Origin: Isoetes taiwanensis
Taxonomy: Eukaryota; Streptophyta; Lycopodiopsida; Isoetales; Isoetaceae
Direction of reading: 5' to 3'
DNA: 64,000 nt
Assembly (NCBI GenBank): GCA_021234155.1
Contig: JAJEKV010000082.1
Location: 2,725,377 to 2,789,376 of the forward strand
Below are positions 55,611-64,000 of the stretch, in pieces (within the stretch, counting starts at the first letter, position 1; every line of letters begins with the position of its first letter). Below the pieces are notes generated by a model. That model did not search any database and was not told the origin of the DNA. It was given only the letters and a program-made list of their open reading frames with translations. The translations under genes were made by a program, and so were the position numbers.

Positions 55611-57365
55611 AAAATATAGCAATCTACACCATAGACTAAAGGCGCGCATGCTTGAAATATCCCTACCAGACAGCATAAGTAGACTTAACATAGGTCATTA
55701 CAGTCAAATTGTACATATTGCTAAATGAATATTGACCTGGACATAAATTACACAGCTTATCAGTTGTGTTGGACTTTGTCAAAGCTCTAATTTGTACATG
55801 CCTTAGGTCATTCTAATAGAGCAAACTCCCCACGTTTATCTCCAATTACTGACATCTAATTTTGACAGATGTCGACCTTTGCTGCCCGTTGAAGGAAGAT
55901 CTCCAGCGTTATGAAACCCTCAGGTTCAACTGACCAGCAAGTAGAAAAAGTCATGTTGAGAAGCTCCACAATTTCTTATAACAAATTTCGTAGGGATACA
56001 AACAAGGAGTCTAACAGAGCTCATATGAATCAAAGTAATAATTGCTAAAGGTTGAAACCATTATAAGCATCATTTCTAGCGAGATCAGTAGGATCATTAA
56101 ATATAAAAGAGAGGCTTCTTTTCGAAACCTTTAGACCCTGGTGTAGGCAGCATTAATAGGATGCCATTCATTCCTTCCGGTGGGAAAGCCACTCATGAGA
56201 TAATCTGCAAACTGTTGAATGGTAAAAGCAATGGTAGGTTGAATACTTAGGCAAAAACTCGGGTAAAATGCTCCGACATGGATAGTCATTGAAGCCGAAA
56301 TTGGACATGCTAGAGTTGAAGATGAATGAGGCGTGACAGCCGAGTTTAGCGATTGGAACAACAGATCAAAGGAAAGATGAAGATAAAGATAAAGATAAAG
56401 ATAAAGTATTCTACTATTACATGATCTATTTGGTAAGTTGCTGCAATGACTTTGCCTTACATTGCTTTTGTCAAGTCATTGTAGTAACTTTCAGAAGCAC
56501 TAGATTTCTGATCGAATGCACTAATAGTGAAAACCAGATTCTGGGTCCTAAAGATGGAGGAATCCCCTTTCTAATGAGTCTTTTCAACTGCATACCTTTC
56601 GCGATGGTAGCAATAGAAGAAAAAAGATAAGCCATAAGTGCCCTCAGAGGATGAAGAAGGACTAGGATTTAGGTACCAACCAGCTCCTCTACTGCCGACT
56701 AACGACTCCGATTGAATATAATAATATGTCCGATCCTTAAGAAATCTCGCCAAGTATTGGTTTGTCATCCATGTTCTCCATCGCAGTGATAGAACATCCT
56801 TGAAGTAATCTCGAAAAACAAATACCTGAAAGATTGTTTAATTTATTTAAGATTGTTAAAAACTTATCATTTGCAGAGCTAAGAAATGAATCATGGGGAA
56901 GGACGGGGTGCCTCTTGCTCCGACGGAGGCAAAGAGGCTATATCGCCAAAACTCCGGCAGACAGACAATTACTTGCTTTTCTAATTTCCCTGACCCTACG
57001 ATCAGAAAATACAGAATCGGACGGCTAAAAATAATTACAGCTGACATGGCACAACACGTGGCATAGCTAGAAACGCAAGAAAGTGGGCAGCTTAGGTTAG
57101 GCAACCCTGCTAATAATATTTAAACCTCGTATTTCTTGGGCATAGGAAATGTGACCATAGGCAAGGGAGCCCGTAGAAAAGAAAGAAAAGAAATGTTACA
57201 TTTGCAAATAATGGTTTAAAATGAAAGAGGTGGATATCAGGAGAGGTTATCAGCCAGAGGCATAAAAATAGGGCAGAAAAGGGGACGGGAGAGGCAGATA
57301 TGGCGAAAAGTGCAGGTGGAGCTCGGATGGATGAAATAGAGCAGAAGGATATCGTTTGGAAGAAC
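55611..57365. other. Unassigned; (AAAGAT)n near 56390
   Basis: About five units of GATAAA at 56380-56408. No gene recognised. Confidence 0.4.
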
Positions 57366-57595
57366 CAAGATTCGCAGGCAAAGCAGAGCAAAAAGCTTGT
57401 GCTGGATTCATAGATATGGCATATCTTTCTTGCAAATCCGGCCTTTGTTGTGCAAGTAAGCATAGAAAAGCAGAGCAAATAAATGGCTATGGCGATTTCC
57501 TGGCAATTCCAGCAATTGTTGTGCAGGTAAGCATAGAAAAGCAGAGCAAATACATGGCTATGACGATTTTCTGGCAAATCCAGCATGAAATAAGG
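57366..57595 (+). repeat. ~70-bp tandem repeat
   Basis: Units contain GTAAGCATAGAAAAGCAGAG, CAAATA.ATGGCTATG.CG and TTGTGCA, two full copies (about 57447-57590) plus a partial one to the left. A 208-codon minus frame over it (57736-57110) is probably a by-product. Confidence 0.65.
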
Positions 57596-57599
57596 ATGT

Positions 57600-60195
57600 G
57601 GGTCTGAGAGTAGTGTGCTTCGGAATGCCAAAGAACAACAGACGAATCTTATCCTAACCATATTATTTCCTTGCAGATCTGTCAGACCAGACGAACAGAG
57701 CAGAGCATGGACTGGATGCTTGAATTCAGTTTGCAAAGAGGGGCTTTTATCAATAAAAATGCTTTTATCAATAAAAGTCCTTTACCCTGTTGCAATACCT
57801 AGGTGTACTACGGTCGAGCCAACTGGTTCTTCAAAAACTGAGGCAATTGGCAATTGTATCCCTTGCCAATATTTGATCAAAGTACTATACATGAAGTAAG
57901 TACAAAAAAGTGGATTGTGCAGCCCAAATGTGAAGACTCTAACATCGTCACGGGGTTTTTTTATTATTTTTTATCGCCATGCAAAGATTGCAGGTTTAAC
58001 CAACTCGGCTATCCATATATAATAGTTGAAGCCCATACCAAGGTTAAAATAAAAGCTTGAAGAAACAAGCACAAGTAGCCTTTTTTTTTACGTCACACCA
58101 CATTGCAACATCTTATGTGTTGCTTCACCCGGTTCCAAGCAAAACTAAAAGCTTGGAAAAGAAGAAGCACCAATTTTTACATCACATTGGCGACATCATA
58201 TGTGCTACTTCATTAGTATTAGCATGGTTGCAAGCAAGATTAAAAGCTTGAAGAAGAAGAAAAAACAACACCACATTGGCACCATCTTATTGGACGTATG
58301 ATGCCATATAAAGCACAATGATATGTGGTGGCCAAAGCATATATACAAATGCCTAAATATTAAGCAACAAAAATTATGTCTTTTAGAAGATTGAGGTTTC
58401 TAGGCCTCTAAACAACTCCATTTTCCTCTTTATATTGATATTGCCCGGTGTTCCCAATCAGGTGGTGATATTCTATGGTGTTTCTATAGCAAATTAAGCA
58501 TTGAGCTTCTTGAATTGCATTTATTAATTTTTGGAATGTGGCAAAATTACCAAAAAGGGATGATTCAAGAAAAAAAATTGCAAATGTCATACTATTTACT
58601 CACTTTGCATAGTAGTACAAACATAAAGAAGATGAAAGCTTCTATTACTTCAAGCCATATCTACCGTGCATGCAATCTTTATATCTTACAAGAATTTGTC
58701 GCGGCGGCAGTCGCCGTCGCCAGCAGTTCTTTTTAATGGATGGAATCTGATTGTGGCAAATAATAATTCCATTAGGCAAAGGGAACCATACAAAAAGAAT
58801 GCGCCATTGTGTGAAAAGGTGATGTTTGTCTTTTGGAACTGGCTACATAAATTCGTAAAAAGAAGCCATTAAATTTGTTGGTGTAGTTTAGGGAACCCCA
58901 TAATCATATATGAAGCTAAAAAAGGTATTGTGTAGAAAAAAACTAAGGTTTGTCTATTTGAACTTGCCACATAATGTCAAATGAAAAGGGGCCATTAAAC
59001 ATACAGAGCTTGAATACATGCGTAGAACAGCTGATGATGATTTTAAACTAGCTTTTTTGTCCAGTAGAGTTTTGCACTCAGTTGACCAATCAATTGGATT
59101 GATTCTCTGTATAACGATCTTTTGCCTTTTTTTGTCCATGTACTCACTTTGTACGACGATGATGTGAAACACCTGAGGGATACATAATAGCCTTTATATC
59201 TCTGTTTGAAACATTGATTAATTTGCGCATCGAATGATAGGCAGTAGGCCTCTCGAGTTGAGTCGGTTAATTTTGCTTAGACAACGTATATGAAAATATT
59301 GTAACAAAAGAAATGGTGTCAAAAAGTAGTGTAACTAAATACGTGCACTGATTTTGTTCAGTAATGTGTACCTCTGTACCTTTCTATCATCCTGTTTTTA
59401 CATAAGCTTATCCATATCTTTGATTGCCATATTAAAATGGAAAAAAAAAACTATGACTATCGAATGGCTAAGAAAATGGAAATAGATTTGAATACACTAT
59501 CGATGCAAGTGCAAGGAATATGTTGAATATCAAAACTAAAAAAGCAATTTAAGTCGGATGAGAATATATTTGCATTTGTAAGAGAAAATTAAAGGTCAAA
59601 TAAGCAGCAGACAATTCTTCCCTCCTTGCATTTTCATGCTTTACACAAATTGAAACCAAAAGCACATGCATAGTCGTATCGTGAATATTTAGCTGGTTAT
59701 GCAATACCCTGCAAGAATGTGACAAAATAATGGGATTTGTCAGTACTGGAGATACATTCACATAACTGCCATGGCATATACTTGATCATGAAGTTATAGA
59801 AAAATCACGATTACTCCGATACCATTTTCATGGCAGCCTAGCTGAATATCTGTTTTTGTTTTAGCTTCAAATATTCCTTGAAGCTAGACGTCCTGCAGCG
59901 TGGCTTTGGCTCCATGGCTTCCCAGGATCCAACAACACTGCCCCTGGAAACTATATGGACTTTAGGCAGCCTTACGTGACGTCTTGATATCCAGCTAATG
60001 CCTTCTTAGTTGCCTCACTCCCAGGATCCAAATATTGCAGCATTGCCTGGAACTTTTTGGGCAAAGTACCCAACCTTCTGATCTGAGAACGTAACTTGTA
60101 ACATCCCTTGCGCCTGCAACTTTAATATCAGAGGGAGCAACAGTCTCCTCACAATCTATGCTTTAACTAATCCAGTAGGGGCAAGCAACACATGT
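57600..60195. other. Unassigned; short repeats at 58040-58260
   Basis: The phrases AAAAGCTTG.AAGAA and CATCATATGTGCTACTTC / CATCTTATGTGTTGCTTC recur two to three times around 58040-58260. No gene recognised elsewhere in the stretch. Confidence 0.4.
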
Positions 60196-60198
60196 GCT

Positions 60199-60259
60199 TG
60201 CATCATAAATTGTTGGGTAATATTGGCGTGCATCATAAATTGTTGGGTAATATTGGCGT
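60199..60259 (+). repeat. Perfect ~31-bp direct duplication next to SINE
   Basis: GCATCATAAATTGTTGGGTA plus ATATTGGCGT occurs twice in tandem directly before the SINE head. Confidence 0.8.
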
Positions 60260-60560
60260 CTGGGCGTTTGGTCTAGTGGTAACACACTAGTTCCTTAGCA
60301 ATGTGGTCTCGAGTTCGAGACCGCCCAGAATCGCACTCGGTACTGTTGGGGGTCAAATCCCAACAGACACAATGTAAGGTGGTTGGGGGCAGTTGACCCC
60401 CAACAGACACAATGTAAGGTGGTTGGGGGCAGGGCACAATGTAAGGTGGTTGGGGGCAGGGCCCAACCGAGCAATGTAGTGTGGTGTGTGGTCACATGTC
60501 CAGTTGGATGCTGCCTAGTGGCGTGACGTTAAAACTACTATCTATCTATCTATCTTATAG
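60260..60560 (+). mobile_element. tRNA-derived SINE with (CTAT)n tail
   Basis: The head 60260-60328 is tRNA-like: acceptor arms CTGGGCG/CGCCCAG pair over 7 bp, the A box is TGGTCTAGTGG and the B box region is GAGTTCGAGAC; it resembles tRNA-Gly. The body holds three copies of CACAATGTAAGGTGGTTGG. The 3' end is GCC-TAGT-GGC, GTGACGTTAAAAC and (CTAT)4. The tail matches the LINE at 55.6 kb, its probable partner. Not a functional tRNA: the T loop is 6 nt and the sequence continues as an element. Confidence 0.8.
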
Positions 60561-60565
60561 ATTTT

Positions 60566-61110
60566 ATCTGGCCTCTGGCTACAACCGTGTTGATTACAAC
60601 ATCGCTTAAAAGAACCTGGAACTTTCTTTAGGAAATGACATGTATGACCCCATAAGGCTTGTGCTTGGAAGAAATCTTGCCCTGTTAAAGACATATGTGT
60701 CTGGATTAAAAAAAAACAACTCAGAAAAAGCTGAGTAGTGAAAAATAATAAATTGGGCTTACGTAGATTTGGAGGATAGCCTTAGCGCTGTCGCATGTAA
60801 ACCGGATTTGCAGGGAGCTGCAGGTTAGATGGGCAAAAACCTGCTCGATTTTGGCATGTTCATATGATTCCTGTGCTTGGAAAAGCAACATCTGTGCTTT
60901 GACTCAAAATAGTGCTATGATATAGATGGGATCTGCTGATACCAGCCGCTTCTCAGATATGCTTTTCATAGGTAGGACAAAACGGTCTTTTGCCATATGC
61001 TGCATCATGCCAAAACTTGCAAAGCACACAGGAAATCTAAAAACCATGGCGAAGCTTCCTTTTAACGGCCAAGCTTCGCAGTTAGGCAATGACCAGAGGC
61101 ATGCAGGCAT
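60566..61110. other. Unassigned, next to GH1 fragment
   Basis: Minus frame 61155-60904 continues beyond the recognisable GH1 exon without a known motif. Confidence 0.4.
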
Positions 61111-61114
61111 CTCT

Positions 61115-61345
61115 TTCCTTGAGCCTGCGACACTGATCAACTGCAATATTTGCATTGTTCATGTCTTCAATCTTCCCTGCAAAATGAAATAAACCCCAAT
61201 TTGTTAAGCAGTTCCCTTCGTTTATTTCTTCAGCATATTTAAATCAAGCACCTGGAACATGGCTGAGGACATCCCAAATGGTCGCGCCTCTTCCCCCTTC
61301 GTTTACTGCACCTTCATGAAGAAACCCATTCCAGGCTGATGTGCA
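61115..61345 (-). pseudogene. Beta-glucosidase (GH1) pseudogene, exons 1-2
   Basis: GH1 enzymes hydrolyse beta-glucosides of plant metabolites. Exon 1 ends GAVNEGGRGATIWDVLSHVPG at 61252 with a GT donor, but the usual SAYQ before it is altered (TSAWNGFLHEGA). Exon 2 starts at 61176 after TTTTGCAG with GKIEDMNNANIAVDQCRRLK. The splice point between PG and GK is the conserved first GH1 intron. After about 22 residues of exon 2 similarity is lost, and the acid/base and nucleophile Glu regions are absent. Confidence 0.75.
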
Positions 61346-62600
61346 AGAGCTAAGGCATGCATCAAGAGCGCCATAACCGGAGCTGAGAAATTGGCAGAAA
61401 TTGCCATAGCTGAAGTGCCAAGATAGAGTACTCCAAGTCGGCAATAACCATGCATCTAAAAAACCCAGAGCCACTACATAGAGCCCTTGCCACAAAATAA
61501 GCAAATCTAGTCCATGAGTTGTTGCTTTATATTTGCTAAACGCTTCTTGTGCCTCAGGGATTCTGAGGCCTGATACTTAAAGGAAGCCTAATTGCTCTCT
61601 GAAAGCAATGTTAATTGCTCCTTAAGAAAAACCCAGTATGTACCTCTGAAAATCTATCTCAGAACAGGGATGATCAACTTCGGGATAGGAAAAACAAAAA
61701 TTAGGGAGGCTTAGATCAATCGATGATTGCCACAGAGACAGGCCAGGAACCCGCTTGCTTGTTTAACAAATTCTAGAACGAACAAACAGACGCTTACGCC
61801 TTTGCGTCCCTTTATATGCGCACAAAGATGAAACCATATGCTTCTAGAAGAATCGAGATGGTACAGAATTGCAGCAGCAGTTTCTAGAAAGACCTCTGCT
61901 CTTCATAAATTTTTTGGTGCCCACATGTGTACATTCCTAAACATAGAAATAAACATACATGAACTTTATTTAAGCTGCCCCTTATGGCCATATTACAATT
62001 ATATATTAGAGATATAGGCTACACCACCGATGTATTCCATATTGGATTGGATGCTTGACACTAGGCATTTCCATAAATGATTTCAGCCATATTGATTTAA
62101 TACTTTAAACAATGCTAATGTTATAATCATCATCTTCTTCATGCCCCAATTCTTATTGACAAACATGAATGAGTATTTCATATTTGCAAATTTGAAACTA
62201 AATATCTAAAATTGTGTCCACCCTAGGCTAATGAATTGGGTTGCATGTGAAGTTGTCATTGAACACCCACCAACGTGCTTCTCATGCTACTGCTCAAACG
62301 AATGCTCACAATCGGTTACTCGTCCTCCTAATACTCGTTTGATAGTAAAGAGAAATGGCCGCCACGATAAATTCCCTGTATATATAAGAGATATATGTAG
62401 AATACCAACTGATTTCTAGAACAACTATATTATGATATCTGATTTCGAGAACGTTGGAGGTGCCATGAAGCTATTAAAAAACAAAAGAAAATATTAAAAA
62501 AAATACATGGTAACTGAATATTTATCCTATACAATATTAGAGTAACACGACCCAACAGAACACAAGAAGGGGGCTAGAATATACATGCCTTCTATTCACT
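61346..62600. other. Unassigned intergenic sequence
   Basis: No gene recognised. It may hold the downstream region of the receptor kinase gene (minus strand). Confidence 0.4.
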
Positions 62601-62615
62601 TAGCTTTTTTGGACC

Positions 62616-64000
62616 TTATCGTGTCGATTGTTCACTCAAGGGGAAGGCGCTGCTGCTAGATGCATTCGTTTTGCTTGTATTCGAAGAGCTCATAACACCC
62701 CAACTAAACAGTCTTCTTTGAGTCGGTGGAATTGAAGGAATGGATATCAGACCTTGTAGCATTTGCACTATTTCTGTCATTGATGGACGAGAAGCAGGTT
62801 CTGTTTCTAGACATAGCAAAGTTACTTGCAGTGCTCTGCTTGCCTGTTTTTTCTGAATTGGCGTCAAATTGGATATGTCGACTATATCCAGCATATGAGA
62901 TTCATCATCTTCATTTTCAGACACGACTACATTCTTCAACTTGTCATATAGCTCACCACTTTTTCGGCCATATAGAATTTCCAAAACTACCACCCCGTAG
63001 CTGTAAACATCTGCTTTGTAAGTAACCCCGCCTTCTGCTAGCAAATCTGGAGCCATATATCCTGGAGTGCCTCTTACTGTATTCGTCATCATAATGCTCT
63101 GATCTTTGTTCATGAGTCTGGACAACCCAAAATCTGCCACTTTAGGAATGAAGTTTGAGTCTAGAAGAATGTTTTGTGGCTTCAGATCCAAATGCAGTAT
63201 TCTGTGTTTGCATCCTTCATGCAAGTATGCCATGCCTTGTGCAACTCCTAATGCAACTTTAAATCTTATGTCCCAGCTTAACAGACTAGTAAGATGTCCA
63301 AAAATCCATTTGTCTAGAGAGCCATTAGGCAAGTAATCATAAATCAAAATTCTGTGTGGCTCTTGTAAACAATATCCTATCAGCTCCACCAGATTGACGT
63401 GATGAATTTTTTCCAAGATAGATATCTCTGCAAAGAAGTCCTTTCCCTCATACCAAGCAGCATCTAGAACCTTTACGGCAACTTCGCCATAATTTGGAAG
63501 AACTCCTTTGTACACTTTTGCAAATCCTCCCGTGCCAATCAACGTACTAAATCCTGAAGTTAGTTCTTCAATCTGAGAATATGAATATCTGACTGGCCCG
63601 ACCACATGATCATGTTGGCTATGCTCTTGCATGACTGGAATTTCTTGACCTTTCCGTTCAGGAGGGCTTTTCCTTAACTTAAACATCATAACCACTACAA
63701 TAATGCTAATTCCAACCATGGATGCAAGGATACTGCCTATAATAATTCCAACAGAAATGTGGTGGGAGGGTTTTGAGATGGAACCTGCTGATGTTGCTCC
63801 CAACTTGAGGAAAGCCACACAATTCTGATCAGATGTCCATTTCATTGTACCTGCTGTGCTAAGTAGCAATAAGAACTTGTTTGATTGTAAAATGCAGCCG
63901 CACAGGAAGTATTTTTCTCGCACAAAATCTTGCAGGCTGAGGAATTTTGAGTTATAAAATCTGGATCACTGTATTCGTTGGAAAAGTATGTTATATCTTG
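62616..64000 (-). CDS. G-type lectin S-receptor-like kinase (SD2-5-like), 3' part
   Basis: A membrane receptor kinase for extracellular signals; the ectodomain lies beyond the window. The open frame runs from about 63923 to the stop at 62616 (435 codons). By residue from 63923: membrane segment 57-80 (ISVGIIIGSILASMVGIS), glycine loop GTGGFAKVYKG (130-140), Lys151, Glu166, HLDLKPQN (244-251), DFG (264-266), APD at 291-293 in place of APE, Asp305, Arg379. It is complete through the kinase, with a Ser-rich tail. Upstream, 64000 to about 63865, a PAN-type stretch (SSACKILCEKNTSC, SSYCYLAQQ) is in a different frame from MKWTSDQNCVAFLKL. A 1-base deletion or 2-base insertion therefore separates ectodomain and kinase: a pseudogene, an allele or a sequencing error. 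Confidence 0.88.

Noticed and set aside
57110-57736. A 208-codon minus-strand frame
   Set aside because: It spans a 70-bp tandem repeat, has no domain and its hydrophobic runs follow base composition.
60260-60328. A functional tRNA-Gly gene
   Set aside because: The acceptor arms pair, but the T loop is 6 nt, the anticodon arm is poor and the sequence runs on into a SINE body with the LINE-like tail.

Overview
The window looks like nuclear DNA of a land plant. Spliceosomal GT-AG introns, a G-type lectin receptor-like kinase, a cytokinin-receptor CHASE domain, methylthioribose kinase, a hypersensitive-induced-reaction (HIR) protein and plant-type transposons all point that way. It is AT-rich, sparse in genes and crowded with old, nested repeats. 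The mix suggests a large, repeat-rich genome, possibly a fern or other non-seed plant, but the species cannot be named from sequence alone. Only two loci could be live host genes: the kinase domain of a receptor-like kinase at the right edge (62616 to 64000, minus), and a small two-exon gene of unknown function (27246-27667, plus).

0-9.5 kb: a LINE ORF2 fragment, a non-LTR 3' end with a TTCC microsatellite, several degenerate minisatellites, a 2.3-kb element with 74-bp inverted arms (about 5012-7326) and a three-copy 155-bp tandem repeat. 9.5-13.8 kb: a minus-strand LINE cut in two by a 2,970-bp hAT-like DNA transposon with an exact 8-bp target duplication. 14.3-17.0 kb: a complete Helitron (14336-17026) inserted in a satellite and carrying a four-exon methylthioribose kinase pseudogene. 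17-27 kb: satellite remnants, an HIR pseudogene (minus) and an RPA1 pseudogene (plus).

28.5-31.3 kb: the 3' end of a second Helitron of the same family (minus strand), next to pieces of a cytokinin-receptor CHASE domain. 32-34.5 kb: GC-rich palindromic tandem repeats. 34.4-41.4 kb: an acidic coiled-coil ORF, a degraded ULP1-like protease, eight regularly spaced large hairpins, a Mutator-type transposase with a SWIM zinc finger, and a second cluster of the hairpin core motif.

42763-52762: a 10-kb Ty3/gypsy chromovirus-like element on the minus strand, with 645-bp LTRs, GGAGC target duplication, tRNA-iMet primer site and polypurine tract. A 3.7-kb LINE (44590-48309) is inserted in its integrase with an 11-bp target duplication. 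54.2-55.6 kb: a different LINE ending in TATTC repeats. 60.26-60.56 kb: a tRNA-headed SINE. This SINE, the LINE at 55.6 kb and the 3' end at 1.1 kb end in the same stem-loop plus a GTGGACGTTAAAA-like tail and a microsatellite, which suggests one shared retrotransposition machinery. 61.1-61.3 kb: two exons of a family-1 beta-glucosidase pseudogene.

The strongest observations are gene capture by one Helitron family (MTK and cytokinin receptor), the shared LINE/SINE terminal structure, a recurrent three-part RNA-like fold at three loci, and the hairpin array beside a Mutator-like transposase. All calls are by eye; no database search was run.
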